Assembly (NCBI GenBank): GCA_041910015.1
Contig: JAYRRR010000001.1
Location: 1 to 64,000, forward strand
From: RPQJ01 sp041910015
GTDB taxonomy: Bacteria > Pseudomonadota > Gammaproteobacteria > Steroidobacterales > Steroidobacteraceae
DNA: 64,000 bases
Direction of reading: 5' to 3'
Shown: piece after piece, positions 26,621-35,712 of the stretch
Numbering within the stretch: position 1 is the first letter of the stretch
Layout: each line of letters begins with the position of its first letter
Program-made: the position numbers and the translations under genes
The notes under the pieces: model-generated
Database searches by the model: none
Seen by the model: the letters and a program-made list of their open reading frames with translations, nothing else
What the model was told of the DNA's origin: nothing

Positions 26621-28471
26621 TCAGTTCCCCACCGGCAGCGAGAGCCCGATCTCCCGCAACGCGGCCTCATCCAGCGGCACGTAGCTGCGCTGGCGATGGC
26701 TCAGGACGAACAAGGGGTCGGTCACCTTGCGCGGATCGAACCCCTGGCTGCGCAGGTCGACCTTGCGAAGCTTGAAGTTCGCGGTCATCTCCGCCTCCTT
26801 GCTCACCCGCACGAACAGCGGAACGGCATAGTGCGGCAATTCCCGTGTCGCCACTTCGTAGAACTTCGCGCCGTCGAACGCCTGCCCCGGCTTCATGACG
26901 ATCGCCGCCATGCCCGCCTGCCCTCCCAGGGTCGGCACGGGCACACCGTAGACGTTCAGCAGTTCGATCTCGGGCAGGCCCTGCGAAAGCTGCTGCGTCA
27001 CTTCCGTGGTCGAGACGTTCTCGGCCTTGAAGCGGAAGGTGTCGCCGATGCGGTCGACAAAGTAGAAGTAGTCGTCCTCGTCGCGGCGGAACAGATCGCC
27101 GCTGCGCCACCAGCGGTCGCCCGGCTCGAACACGTCAGCCAGAATCTTCTTCTGCGTCTCGGCTTCGTCGGTGTATCCCTCGAAGGGCGAGACGATCGTA
27201 CCGTCGGCCCGCGCGATCTGGCAGATGATCTCGCCGGCCTCGCCTGCCGCGCATTCGATGAATTGCCCGACCGCATTCCTCGGATGAGTCTCCGTTTCGG
27301 GATCGAAACGCACCAGGCGGATGTGGGAGCGCTCGCGGAACGGAATGCGCCCACACGAACCCGGTTGGTTGTCGCAGTTCGTCATGTTCCCGTTCGACTC
27401 GGTCGCACCCCAGCCCTCGAATATGCGCAGATGCGAACCGAACCGCCGCGTGAACTGCTGCCACACGTCCACGCCCATGCCGGAGCCGAGCAGCACCCTG
27501 AGACTGTGCCGGTCCTCCCCCTCCGTGACGGGCGCGTTGATCAGGTAACGGCAGACCTCGCCCACGTACTGGAACACCGTGGCCCGGTGCCTGCGGACGT
27601 CGGACCAGAAGCTGCTGGTGCTGAACTTGCGGCGCACGAGCGTCGTGCCACCTGTGGCGATGACAGTCGAAAAGAGCGAAAGCAGCGCGGCGCCATGGAA
27701 CAGCGGCAACGTGCAGTAGAAGACATCGTCGGGACCGAGTTCCGCAAGCGCCTTCCAGCCCTCGCCGACCCCGAGGTAGCGACGGTGGCTGAGGCGGGCT
27801 GCCTTCGGCAGCCCGGTGGTGCCCGAGGTGTAGACGAGAAAACAGGCGTCCGTCGGCCGCACGTTGCGACGGTGGCCAGCGGCGTCTGCCAGCGGCGCCT
27901 GCGCGTCGATGACCGATGCGATGTCGACATGGCCCGCTGGCAGGGGCGGCAACGGCGCGTCGCCGTCCGGAATCACGACGACCTGCACGCCGTCGAGCGC
28001 CGGCGCGACTTCCAACAGTTGCGCGAGGCATTCAGCCCCGACGAACAGCACGTGCGCGCCGCTCACGCGGATGGCGTGCTCGAGCGCGCGCTTGCGGGCG
28101 AAGGTGTTGATCAGTGCAGCCGTCACGCCGATCTTGGCCAGCCCCATCCACGCCGCAAAAAACTCCGGCCGGTTCTCGACCATCACGGCCGCGACCCCGC
28201 CCTCCCGCAAACCGCTCGCCAGGGCGAGTGCGGCGTAGCGCGCCGCGAGCGTGTCGAGTTCGCCATGGCTGAGAGTACGGTCCTGGTAGATCAGGCAGGC
28301 GTGTGCCGGATCGCGCGCCACGTTGCGCTCGAACGCGTCCATGACGGTCCAGGTCGGGCTCGGCGGCGGTGCCGCCACGGCCGCGAAGAAGCGGTCGATC
28401 TTCGCCTGGGTTTCCTCGCGCGTGACGACGGAGACTCCCGTTTGCGGCTGCTGTGGATCGGCTGATTTCAT
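26621..28471 (-). CDS. Very-long-chain / steroid-type acyl-CoA synthetase (FadD6/FATP-like)
   Basis: A 616-residue adenylate-forming enzyme activating a carboxylic acid to its CoA ester with ATP. Motifs are LVYTSGTTGLPKAARLSH (AMP loop), IFEGWGATESNGN, GDLFRRDEDDYFYFVDRIGD and FRFKAENVSTTEV; the last two are typical of FATP/FadD6/FadD17 proteins, which act on very long or steroid-derived acids. The C-terminal catalytic Lys is in ANFKLRKVDLR. ATG 28471 matches the usual N-terminus. It lies between a crotonase (22 bases upstream) and the sulfotransferase. Confidence 0.9.
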   Translation of the reverse strand: MKSADPQQPQTGVSVVTREETQAKIDRFFAAVAAPPPSPTWTVMDAFERNVARDPAHACLIYQDRTLSHGELDTLAARYAALALASGLREGGVAAVMVENRPEFFAAWMGLAKIGVTAALINTFARKRALEHAIRVSGAHVLFVGAECLAQLLEVAPALDGVQVVVIPDGDAPLPPLPAGHVDIASVIDAQAPLADAAGHRRNVRPTDACFLVYTSGTTGLPKAARLSHRRYLGVGEGWKALAELGPDDVFYCTLPLFHGAALLSLFSTVIATGGTTLVRRKFSTSSFWSDVRRHRATVFQYVGEVCRYLINAPVTEGEDRHSLRVLLGSGMGVDVWQQFTRRFGSHLRIFEGWGATESNGNMTNCDNQPGSCGRIPFRERSHIRLVRFDPETETHPRNAVGQFIECAAGEAGEIICQIARADGTIVSPFEGYTDEAETQKKILADVFEPGDRWWRSGDLFRRDEDDYFYFVDRIGDTFRFKAENVSTTEVTQQLSQGLPEIELLNVYGVPVPTLGGQAGMAAIVMKPGQAFDGAKFYEVATRELPHYAVPLFVRVSKEAEMTANFKLRKVDLRSQGFDPRKVTDPLFVLSHRQRSYVPLDEAALREIGLSLPVGN

Positions 28472-28493
28472 TGGCGCGTACGTATCCTGCGTG

Positions 28494-29309
28494 TCAGCGC
28501 TGCTTTTCCTTGGCGACCTGCACGACGTTGTGCGGCTCGAGCGTCGCGAACAACCGCTTCGTCTCGGCACTCTGGTGTGCCAGCAGGTGCGTGTGATGGT
28601 GGGCCTGAAGCGCCGCGCGGAAGCCCGTCATGTCGAGCGCGCGGTTGAGCGACTTCTTGGTCATCTTGATGGCGAAGGGCGGCGCCCTGGCAATCCGGTT
28701 GGCCATCGCGAGCGTCTCCTCCTCGAGCCGCTCACGCGGAACCAGTCGGTTCACCATGCCCAGCATGTGCGCATCCTTCGCCGGGAGGCGCTCGCCGGTG
28801 AACATCATTTCCTTGGCCTTGCGAAATCCAAGCACGTAGGGCGCGATCAGCACCTCGGCGCCCGTGGTGGCCACCATGTGCACCACGGGATCGGCGAAGA
28901 ACGCGTCCTCGGCGGCCACCATGAGGTCGCACATGTTGGCCACCATGAAACCGCCGCCCACGCACGCTCCCTGCACCTGCGCGATGGTCGGCTTCGGGAG
29001 GTCGTGGATCCGCATGCAGTAGTCCATGTAGTACTCGCTCTCCATGGCCTCCCAGCGTTCGGGCGACATGTCGAACCCGGGATCACCGGTCCCGTCCATG
29101 CCCTCCTGGAGATCGTGGCCGGCGGAGAAGTGCTTGCCCTTGCCGCCGATGATGACGACGCGGACGTCGGGGTCGGCGCCCGCATGCACCACGGCGCGGT
29201 CGAGTTCCTGCAGCAGCTTGCGCGACTGCGAATTGCTCTTGTCCGGCCGGTTGTGACAGATGCGGACGACCTGTCCCAGCTGCTCGTATGTAATCTGCTC
29301 GAATTCCAC
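28494..29309 (-). CDS. Enoyl-CoA hydratase/isomerase (crotonase) family protein
   Basis: A 271-residue crotonase. Oxyanion-hole segments are GKGKHFSAGHDLQ and GACVGGGFMVANMCDLM. The usual second catalytic Glu region reads VVHMVATTGAEVLIAPYVLG, so the standard Glu pair of hydratases is not clearly present; isomerase, hydrolase or lyase chemistry is possible. The start is GTG 29309, with a GAGAGGG purine run about 8 bases upstream; the longer open frame extends over the next gene without similarity. Confidence 0.85.
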   Translation of the reverse strand: MEFEQITYEQLGQVVRICHNRPDKSNSQSRKLLQELDRAVVHAGADPDVRVVIIGGKGKHFSAGHDLQEGMDGTGDPGFDMSPERWEAMESEYYMDYCMRIHDLPKPTIAQVQGACVGGGFMVANMCDLMVAAEDAFFADPVVHMVATTGAEVLIAPYVLGFRKAKEMMFTGERLPAKDAHMLGMVNRLVPRERLEEETLAMANRIARAPPFAIKMTKKSLNRALDMTGFRAALQAHHHTHLLAHQSAETKRLFATLEPHNVVQVAKEKQR

Positions 29310-29388
29310 TTCAGCCCTCTCTGCCGGGCGGTGCCCACGCCCGCATGGAGATGATCCGGGCTGGTCAACGCTGACGCCGGCCGGCCGC

Positions 29389-30453
29389 TCAACCTGTCGT
29401 GCAGGGATAGTCGGTGTAGCCCGCCGGTCCCGGCGTGTACATCGTCTTCGGATCGAAGCCGGTGAGCGGCAGGCCTTGCTGCAAACGGCGCACGAGGTCG
29501 GGATTGCCGATGTAGTGCCGGCCGAACGACACCGCCTCGCCGTGGCCCTTCGCCACGACTTCTGCCGCCGATGCGCCGTCGAAGCCGTCATTGAGGATCA
29601 GCGGGCCGACATAGTGCTGCCGCGCGAACGCGAACGCATCGAAGTCCCTGCGCGGCGACCGGATCACGTGCAGGTACGCGAGCCGCAGGTGGGCGCTGCG
29701 CGCGAGCAGCTCGCCGTAGGTCTCCGCGGGCTCGGGATCGAGCACGTCGTTGAACGGATTGGCCGGACAGATGCGCATGCCCACCTTGCCCGCGCCCGCG
29801 ACGCCAGCCAGCGCCTCGAGCGTCTCGACCACGAACCGCACGCGACGAGCCGCGCTGCCGCCATAGGCGTCGGTTCGCAGATTGGTGTTCACCGCCATGA
29901 ACTGCATGGGCAGATAGCCGCTGGTGCAGTGCAGCTCGACGCCATCGAAGCCCGCCTCGAGCGCGTTGCGCGTCGCGGCCGCGTACTCGTCGACCACGCG
30001 CGGGATCTCCTCGAGCGCGAGGGCCCGCGGCATGTCCATCTCCTGCATGCCCGCGACGTCCGTATACATGCGGCCCGCCGCGCGCACCGCGGAAGGGGCC
30101 ACTGTCTCCGCGTCCGCGGCCTTGTTCAGGCGCGAGCACACGCGGCCACAGTGCATCAGCTGCGCGACGATACGTCCGCCCGCGGCGTGCACCACGTCGG
30201 TCACCTGTCGCCACCCGGCCACCTGCTCGTCCGTGTACAGACCCGGCGTCCGGCAATAGCCGATGCCGTGGCGCGACGGTGCAATGCCTTCCGACACGAT
30301 CAGGCCCGCGCTCGCGCGCTGCCCGTAATACTCGGCCATGAGAGGCGTCGGGACGGCATTCGCATCGGCGCGCGAGCGGGTCATGGGCGCCATGACGACG
30401 CGGTTAGCGAGCGCGATGTCGCCCAGTTGCAGCGATTCGAAGAGCCCGGTCAT
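29389..30453 (-). CDS. Old Yellow Enzyme family flavin oxidoreductase (alkene reductase)
   Basis: A 354-residue FMN TIM-barrel protein. Marks are NRVVMAPMTRSRAD, AQLMHCGRV, NTNLRTDAYGGSAARRVRF and FGRHYIGNPDLVRRLQQGLPL. The enoate-binding pair, normally H-x-x-N or H-x-x-H in ELHGAHGYL, reads H-C-T-S here (His175, Ser178), so substrate binding should differ from classical ene-reductases. It follows the SnoaL-like gene by one base and likely reduces an enone or is otherwise redox-active in the pathway. Confidence 0.9.
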   Translation of the reverse strand: MTGLFESLQLGDIALANRVVMAPMTRSRADANAVPTPLMAEYYGQRASAGLIVSEGIAPSRHGIGYCRTPGLYTDEQVAGWRQVTDVVHAAGGRIVAQLMHCGRVCSRLNKAADAETVAPSAVRAAGRMYTDVAGMQEMDMPRALALEEIPRVVDEYAAATRNALEAGFDGVELHCTSGYLPMQFMAVNTNLRTDAYGGSAARRVRFVVETLEALAGVAGAGKVGMRICPANPFNDVLDPEPAETYGELLARSAHLRLAYLHVIRSPRRDFDAFAFARQHYVGPLILNDGFDGASAAEVVAKGHGEAVSFGRHYIGNPDLVRRLQQGLPLTGFDPKTMYTPGPAGYTDYPCTTG

Positions 30454-30454
30454 C

Positions 30455-31084
30455 TCAGCGCACCCGGATCTTGGGGATCGATGCGCCACGCCGCATCGTC
30501 TCGAGAAATCGCCCGAGCGGTGCCGGGGCCGCCACTTCGGGCAGCTCGTCCTTGCACGGCCGCGCCGCCCAGAACTCCTGCCAGGAGGGAAACAGCGCGT
30601 GGAACGCGCCGTCGTAGGGTTCGCGCCCCGGCCAGCGCATCTTCATGTCGCCGACCGGCGGCTTGTTGAGGTCGGTGGCATACCAGTAGCACGGCAGCCG
30701 GCGGCGGAAATGCCAGCGGCCGTCGATGCGTTCGTAGTCGTCCCAGTAGAGCATCTGCATGATGACCCACTCGGCGCCGCATTCGTGTTCGTTCTTCGAA
30801 TACACGACGCCGACCGCATGATCGGCATCGACGAACTCGATGATGTGCTGTACGAGGTGATGCGAGGTGCCGGTGAACTGGTTGCGCAGCGTGTCGTCCA
30901 CCCAGGCCTTCAGGTGCGCGCGGCCCACCTTGTCGCGGGCGACACGGATGTCGGGCGCAAACAGGTTGACGTGCGCGTCGAGGTCTCGCATGTCGAGCGA
31001 CAGCGAGTACTTGCCGGCGAGCTGGCGGATGGCGTCGATGGACTCGAGGCGGTCGATCCGTGCGAGCAGTGCTGCGTCTGTCAT
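30455..31084 (-). CDS. SnoaL/NTF2-like protein
   Basis: A 209-residue alpha+beta-barrel protein of the SnoaL_4/NTF2-like group. The start ALLARIDRLESIDAIRQLAGKYSLSLDMRDLDAHVNLFAPD, and DDYERIDGRWHFRRR in the middle, are family patterns. Members act as isomerases, dehydratases or hydrolases of polycyclic substrates, and many have no known activity. One base separates its stop from the Old Yellow Enzyme start, and 5 bases separate it from the SDR upstream, so all are one operon. Confidence 0.82.
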   Translation of the reverse strand: MTDAALLARIDRLESIDAIRQLAGKYSLSLDMRDLDAHVNLFAPDIRVARDKVGRAHLKAWVDDTLRNQFTGTSHHLVQHIIEFVDADHAVGVVYSKNEHECGAEWVIMQMLYWDDYERIDGRWHFRRRLPCYWYATDLNKPPVGDMKMRWPGREPYDGAFHALFPSWQEFWAARPCKDELPEVAAPAPLGRFLETMRRGASIPKIRVR

Positions 31085-31089
31085 GGCCG

Positions 31090-31872
31090 TCAGTCGAACG
31101 CCGTGGAGGTGACGAGCGTGGAGGCCTGGCCGCCGTCCACCGACAGCGCCGCGCCGTTCACGAAGGAGGCCTCGTCCGAGGCCAGGAACAGGATGGCATT
31201 GGCGACTTCCTCCGGCCGCCCGACGCGACGCATCGGGATCAGCTTCTCCGTGTTGCGTCGCGCCTTCTCGTCCTTGAGCATCGCGACCATCGGCGGCGTC
31301 TCCACGGTGCCGGGAATCACGACGTTGCAGCGGATGTTGCGTGCACCGCTTTCCGCGGCGACCGCGCGCGAGAAGTTGATGACCGCCGCCTTGGCCGCGC
31401 TGTAGCCCGCCATGTAGGCCGCGCCATAGAGGCCGCAGATCGACGAGACGTTGACGATGGCGCCGCCCGTCGGCTGCTTTTTCATGAGCCTGAGCGCCGT
31501 GCGCGTGCCCCAGAACGTGCCATCGACGGTGGTCGAGAAGTTCGAGTGCCAGTCCGCGGTGGACGTCCGGTCGACCGTCGCGACCGAATACAGCATGGCG
31601 TTGTTGACCAGCACGTCGAGACGCCCGTGACGCTGCGCCGCCGCGTCGATCGCGCCGACGTACTGCTCCTCGTTGCTGACGTCGGCCTGCACGGCCTCGG
31701 CCTGGCCACCTCCGGCAACGATGCCGGCAACGACGGCGTCGAGGAGTTCCCGGCGACGCCCGCAGATGACGACCGTGGCGCCCTCCTCGGCGAAGCGACG
31801 CGCCGTCGCCTCGCCGATGCCCGAGCCGCCACCCGTGACGAACGCAACCTTGCCTGCCAGACGACCTGCCAT
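31090..31872 (-). CDS. Short-chain dehydrogenase/reductase (SDR)
   Basis: A 260-residue classical SDR with TGGGSGIG, NNAM, VSSICG and YSAAKAAVINFSRA. ICGRRRELL after beta2 suggests NADP(H) preference is possible. AGGGAG sits 6 bases before ATG 31872. Closely spaced with a second SDR upstream (10 bases). Candidate roles are ketosteroid-type hydroxyl oxidation or hydroxyacyl-CoA dehydrogenation. Confidence 0.9.
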   Translation of the reverse strand: MAGRLAGKVAFVTGGGSGIGEATARRFAEEGATVVICGRRRELLDAVVAGIVAGGGQAEAVQADVSNEEQYVGAIDAAAQRHGRLDVLVNNAMLYSVATVDRTSTADWHSNFSTTVDGTFWGTRTALRLMKKQPTGGAIVNVSSICGLYGAAYMAGYSAAKAAVINFSRAVAAESGARNIRCNVVIPGTVETPPMVAMLKDEKARRNTEKLIPMRRVGRPEEVANAILFLASDEASFVNGAALSVDGGQASTLVTSTAFD

Positions 31873-31882
31873 GCCGCTCTCC

Positions 31883-32710
31883 CTACTTGAAATACGAGCC
31901 GCCGTTCGCGATGACGTCGGCGCCGGTGATCATCGCGGCCTCGTCCGAGGCGAGAAAGGCCACGACGGCCGCGATGTCGTCCGGCTCGGCGATGCGACCG
32001 AGCGGAATCGCCTGGATCATCTGGTTCTTCCACTCCTGCGAAATGCCCTTGAGTATGGGCGTCTCGACGGCGCCCGGCATCACGTTGTTGACGCGGATGC
32101 CGCGCGGCCCGAGCTCGCGCGCCATCGCGCGCGTCATGCCGATCAGCGCCGCCTTGGACGCGGCGTAGTGCGGCGCACCCTCGCCGGAGAGCGCCGAGGT
32201 GCTCGAGATGTTGACGATCGCGCCCCGGATGCCGTGCTTGACCATCAGGCGCACGGCCTCGCGCGTGCAGTAGAACGCGCCGTGCAGATTCACGCCGAGC
32301 ACGCCGTGCCAGCCCTCGTCCTCCATGTCGATGGTGATGTCCGGATAGACGGTCGGCGTCTCGCCGCGGGCGAGCTGTGCATTGCGCTCGGCCATGCGGG
32401 CCATGAGCTTGGGATAGCCGTCGTTCTTTGCACCGCCGATGCCGGCGTTGTTGACCAGCACGTCGACCCGGCCGTACTGCTCGTCGACTTCGGCGAACAG
32501 CGTCTTCACGGCCGCGCTGTCCGCGATGTTGCAGACCCGCGCCAGGCCCGCGGCCTCGCCGCCCGCCTGCTCGATGGTCTCGCGCGCCTTGGCTTCCTTG
32601 ACGTCCAGCGCGACGACGCGCGCACCCTCCCTGGCCAGCCGCTGCGCGATCGCACGCCCCATGCCCTGCCCGGCCCCGGTCACCACGGCCACCTTGTCGG
32701 CGAATCGCAT
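31883..32710 (-). CDS. Short-chain dehydrogenase/reductase (SDR), operon head
   Basis: A 275-residue SDR with TGAGQGMG, NNAG, ISSTSAL and YAASKAALIGMTRAMA. ALDVKEAKA after beta2 has the Asp typical of NAD-preferring enzymes. It has an unusual insert (GGAKNDGYPKLMARMAERNAQLARG) between NNAG and the catalytic Ser. GAGGAG lies 7 bases before the ATG. It is the first gene of the 11-gene minus-strand operon and is divergent from the second DUF1214 gene. Confidence 0.9.
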   Translation of the reverse strand: MRFADKVAVVTGAGQGMGRAIAQRLAREGARVVALDVKEAKARETIEQAGGEAAGLARVCNIADSAAVKTLFAEVDEQYGRVDVLVNNAGIGGAKNDGYPKLMARMAERNAQLARGETPTVYPDITIDMEDEGWHGVLGVNLHGAFYCTREAVRLMVKHGIRGAIVNISSTSALSGEGAPHYAASKAALIGMTRAMARELGPRGIRVNNVMPGAVETPILKGISQEWKNQMIQAIPLGRIAEPDDIAAVVAFLASDEAAMITGADVIANGGSYFK

Positions 32711-32820
32711 CAGGATCTCCTCAGGGACAGGCAGAGATGGAATCCGGGCACGACGCGCCGCGCACCGGGCACCGACCGGAAATCGGGCTTCCCATTCTGG
32801 CGCCGACGCGGCGCGCCAAC

Positions 32821-32835
32821 ATAGTCCAAATCAAC
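32821..32835. promoter_or_regulatory. Candidate shared promoter motif, copy 1
   Basis: ATAGTCCAAATCAAC, an AT-rich island in the 226-base divergent region between the SDR operon and the DUF1214/sulfotransferase pair. It matches 12 of 15 bases of the element at 38307-38321, and a related sequence is at 37521-37535. It could be an operator or a promoter part; it is about 100-110 bases from either start codon. Confidence 0.3.
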
Positions 32836-32936
32836 GAGTCGAAACGCCGCCAATCGCGGCATTGTTCGGCCACGGCCAGACACGGGGGCGGTGCTCGCCG
32901 CGAAGCGTGGTCCACGACCTCGAGGGGGAACACCGC

Positions 32937-34061
32937 ATGGCAAATCCGGTCGAGGAACGTATCGTTTCCGGCGAAGTCTGGGACGACTATTGCGACACCC
33001 TGAAGCGGGCCGGCCGGCTGCTGCGGCGCCCCGAGGTGCCACGCGACGTCTTCAATCAGGCGGAGGGCATTCGCTACCTGTCGCGCATGGCCCGCGCCGG
33101 GCTCGAGGCGCTGGTGGAGGCAACCGACCCAGACTTCCCGAGCTTCTATTCGAGTCTCGCGAGCGGCACCATCAAGATCGGCGCCGACAACCCCGACAAC
33201 CACTACCAGACGGCCCGCATCAAGGGCTCGTCCGAATACCGCATCCGCGGCACGCGCGGCACAGTGCCGGTCATCAACTTCGCCAGCAAGAAAGGCGGCT
33301 ATCACAAGCCCGGCGCCAGCATGGTCGGCACGGGCTTCCTCGACGGCCAGGACCTGCAGGTCGAGCCCGACGGCAGCTTCGAGATCCTGCTGTCGTGCCG
33401 GCGGCCGGAATCGGGCAACTGGCTGCCGCTCGAGCCCGAGAGCAACCTGCTGCTGGTGCGCCAGACGTTCCATGACCGGCGCAGCGAACAACCGGCGCAG
33501 CTCACGATCGAGCGGATCGGCCCGCGGCCCACTCCGCCGCCGCTCGACCCGGTGCAGTTCGCCTCGCAGTTGATGGCCGCCGCGCGCTACACGGAGAACA
33601 CGGCCACGCTGTTCTGCGACTGGGCGGCGCTGTTCAAGCGCGATCACCACAACACGCTGCCACTGGGCGACCAGGCCATGTACCAGGCGGCGGGCGGCGA
33701 TCCGAACATCCTCTATTACCACGGCTACTGGGAACTCGCCGACGACGAGGCCATGCTCATCGACGCGACCTTGCCTCCGTGCGACTTCTGGAACTTCCAG
33801 GTCGACAACTACTGGATGGAATCGCTCGACTACTACCGTCACCGCATCCATGTGAACAGCCATGGCGCCGAGCGCAACCCCGACGGCAGCGTGACCATCG
33901 TCATCGCCCACCGCGATCCGGGGCATGCGAACTGGCTGACCACCGCCGGGCACGGCCTCGGCACGAACCTGTTTCGCGTCATTGGCGCGGGCGGCGCACT
34001 GGCGGACATCCGCACCCGCATCGTGAAATTCGACGAGGTCGCACGGAAGACCGAAGGGTGA
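32937..34061 (+). CDS. DUF1214-domain protein, second copy
   Basis: A 374-residue protein sharing the core of the first DUF1214 gene: EGIRYLSRMARAGLEALVE, SEYRIRGTRGTVPVINFAS, DGSFEILLSCRRP, and the Trp-rich DFWNFQVDNYWMESLDY followed by IAHRDPGHANWLTTAGHG. GAGGGGGAA precedes ATG 32937 by 6 bases. Its stop overlaps the sulfotransferase start (TGATG). Function unknown; the repeated pairing with a sulfotransferase suggests a shared task. Confidence 0.75.
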   Translation: MANPVEERIVSGEVWDDYCDTLKRAGRLLRRPEVPRDVFNQAEGIRYLSRMARAGLEALVEATDPDFPSFYSSLASGTIKIGADNPDNHYQTARIKGSSEYRIRGTRGTVPVINFASKKGGYHKPGASMVGTGFLDGQDLQVEPDGSFEILLSCRRPESGNWLPLEPESNLLLVRQTFHDRRSEQPAQLTIERIGPRPTPPPLDPVQFASQLMAAARYTENTATLFCDWAALFKRDHHNTLPLGDQAMYQAAGGDPNILYYHGYWELADDEAMLIDATLPPCDFWNFQVDNYWMESLDYYRHRIHVNSHGAERNPDGSVTIVIAHRDPGHANWLTTAGHGLGTNLFRVIGAGGALADIRTRIVKFDEVARKTEG

Positions 34062-35224
34062 TGCTGGTCCTCGAAGCATTGCTGGCCGAAGCCAGTCGCC
34101 GCGCCGGCGGGCTGACGGATTTCGGCGACGACCGTTTTCGGCCGCCCGCTGCCGCGCTGCTCGCGGCCATGAACTCCGAAGGCGGGCTGTCGCCAACGGG
34201 CGTGCACGCCTGGCACCGCCGCATCGTCGAGATGCTCAGGAACCGGCTGGTCATGGAGGACTACTACCGGCGTCACCCCGAAATCGCGCTCGAGAAAATC
34301 GGCGGACCGATCGTCATCGTCGGCTTGCCGCGCACGGGCACGACCCTGCTGCAGCGCGTGCTCGGCTGCGACCGGCGCTTCCATCCCATGCTCACCTGGG
34401 AAACGCGCTACCCGACGCCCATGGTCGAGCCCGGCACGCCCGGCCCCGATCCGCGCATCGCCGTGGTCAAGGCCGAAACGGATGCGATCCTGCAGGCGAA
34501 CCCGGCGCTGCTTGCCATCCACCCGATGAGCGCCACGGAGCCGGACGAGGAAGGCATCCTGCTCGAGCATTCCTTTGAGAGCTTCTTCGACGCCTACGCG
34601 GACATCCCGAGTTATACCGACTGGCTGTGGTCGCACGACCAGACGGCCGCGTACGAATACCTGGAGCGCATGCTGCGCTTTCTCCAGTGGCAGAAGCGCC
34701 GGCGCGGCGAGGAAGCGGGCGACTGGGTACTCAAGACCCCGCACCACCTGCGCCAGATCGACGTCCTGTTCAAGGTCTTTCCCGGCACCAGGGTGATCCA
34801 GACCCACCGTGACCCGTTGCAGACCATCCCGTCGATAGCGAGCTTCACGTACAACCTCTGGAAGGTCTACATGGAGCGCCCCGACCCGGTGCGCGCGGGC
34901 CGACAATGGTCGGCGATCTTCGCGCGCGCGGTGCGCGACACGATGACGTTCCGCGATGCCGCGCCGCCCGGGAGCTTCTTCGACGTGTGGTTCGCCGACA
35001 CGCTCGCCGACCCGCTCGGCGTGGTGCGGGCCATCTACGACTATCTCGGGGTCGGCTTTCCCGAGGACACGCAAACGAAGATGCAGGCCTATCTCGAGGC
35101 CAACAGCCGCGAGAAGCGCCCGCTGCACGAGTACGGGCTCGATCACTACGGCTTGTCGGAATCGCAGATCCAGCGCGATTTCGCGGCATATCGCGAGCGT
35201 TACATCCTGCCGCGCGCCGGCTGA
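34061..35224 (+). CDS. Sulfotransferase family protein, second copy
   Basis: A 387-residue Sulfotransfer_3-type protein. The PAPS loop is IVGLPRTGTTLLQRVL (about residues 85-100), the 3'-phosphate site is TRVIQTHRDPLQTIPSI, and GDWVLKTPHHLRQIDVLFKVFPG and the tail REKRPLHEYGLDHYGLSE are family blocks. It starts at ATG 34061, which overlaps the DUF1214 stop by one base. In the other sulfotransferase/DUF1214 pair the sulfotransferase comes first. Confidence 0.86.
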   Translation: MLVLEALLAEASRRAGGLTDFGDDRFRPPAAALLAAMNSEGGLSPTGVHAWHRRIVEMLRNRLVMEDYYRRHPEIALEKIGGPIVIVGLPRTGTTLLQRVLGCDRRFHPMLTWETRYPTPMVEPGTPGPDPRIAVVKAETDAILQANPALLAIHPMSATEPDEEGILLEHSFESFFDAYADIPSYTDWLWSHDQTAAYEYLERMLRFLQWQKRRRGEEAGDWVLKTPHHLRQIDVLFKVFPGTRVIQTHRDPLQTIPSIASFTYNLWKVYMERPDPVRAGRQWSAIFARAVRDTMTFRDAAPPGSFFDVWFADTLADPLGVVRAIYDYLGVGFPEDTQTKMQAYLEANSREKRPLHEYGLDHYGLSESQIQRDFAAYRERYILPRAG

Positions 35225-35301
35225 GCCGGCATGTGTCGTGGCTCGTCGGAAGGCGCCCGTCCGGGGTCGTCAATCTGGGGGCGTCAATCCAACCAAGGCC
35301 G

Positions 35302-35712
35302 TCAGGCGCCTTGCAGTCGACTCATGTCCCAGAAGGCGCGCAGCGAGACGAGCCTGTCGCCGGCCGCGTTCGCCTTGTAGATCACGACCATCGGGTTCTC
35401 GAACACGGAGCCGTCCGGCCGCACGAACCGCGTCAGCCAGAAATTGGCGCATTCGTCGCCGCAGGGGAAGGAGGCCTGCAGCGTCGCTTCCATCTTCCCG
35501 GCCGGGGCGATGATGTGGTCGTAGAACGCCGCGATCGCCTGCCGGCCTTTGTGCCCCTTGCCGGTCGGATCGAACGGCGACACGCCGACCGGATCCTCGA
35601 CGACGGCGTCCTCGGCAAACAGATCGAGCCAGGCGTCACGGGCGCCGGCGCGGACGAGTTCGATCGAGCGCAGGCTCAGGCGCTGCGCGGCGTTGCGGGG
35701 CTGCGTGATCAT
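35302..35712 (-). CDS. SnoaL-like / ketosteroid-isomerase-like protein
   Basis: A 136-residue NTF2-fold protein: LDLFAEDAVVEDPVGVSPFDPTG is the typical second-helix/first-strand block of SnoaL_2 domains, and RPDGSVFENPMVVIYKANAAGDRLVSLRAFWD the C-terminal sheet. A Δ5-3-ketosteroid-isomerase-type or hydratase role would suit the KstD-like neighbour, whose stop overlaps its start as ATGA. Catalytic residues cannot be assigned by eye. Confidence 0.82.
   Translation of the reverse strand: MITQPRNAAQRLSLRSIELVRAGARDAWLDLFAEDAVVEDPVGVSPFDPTGKGHKGRQAIAAFYDHIIAPAGKMEATLQASFPCGDECANFWLTRFVRPDGSVFENPMVVIYKANAAGDRLVSLRAFWDMSRLQGA

Noticed and set aside
26621..28471. A longer acyl-CoA synthetase starting further upstream at 28570
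   Set aside because: The added 33 residues are shadow of the crotonase gene; ATG 28471 matches the family start.
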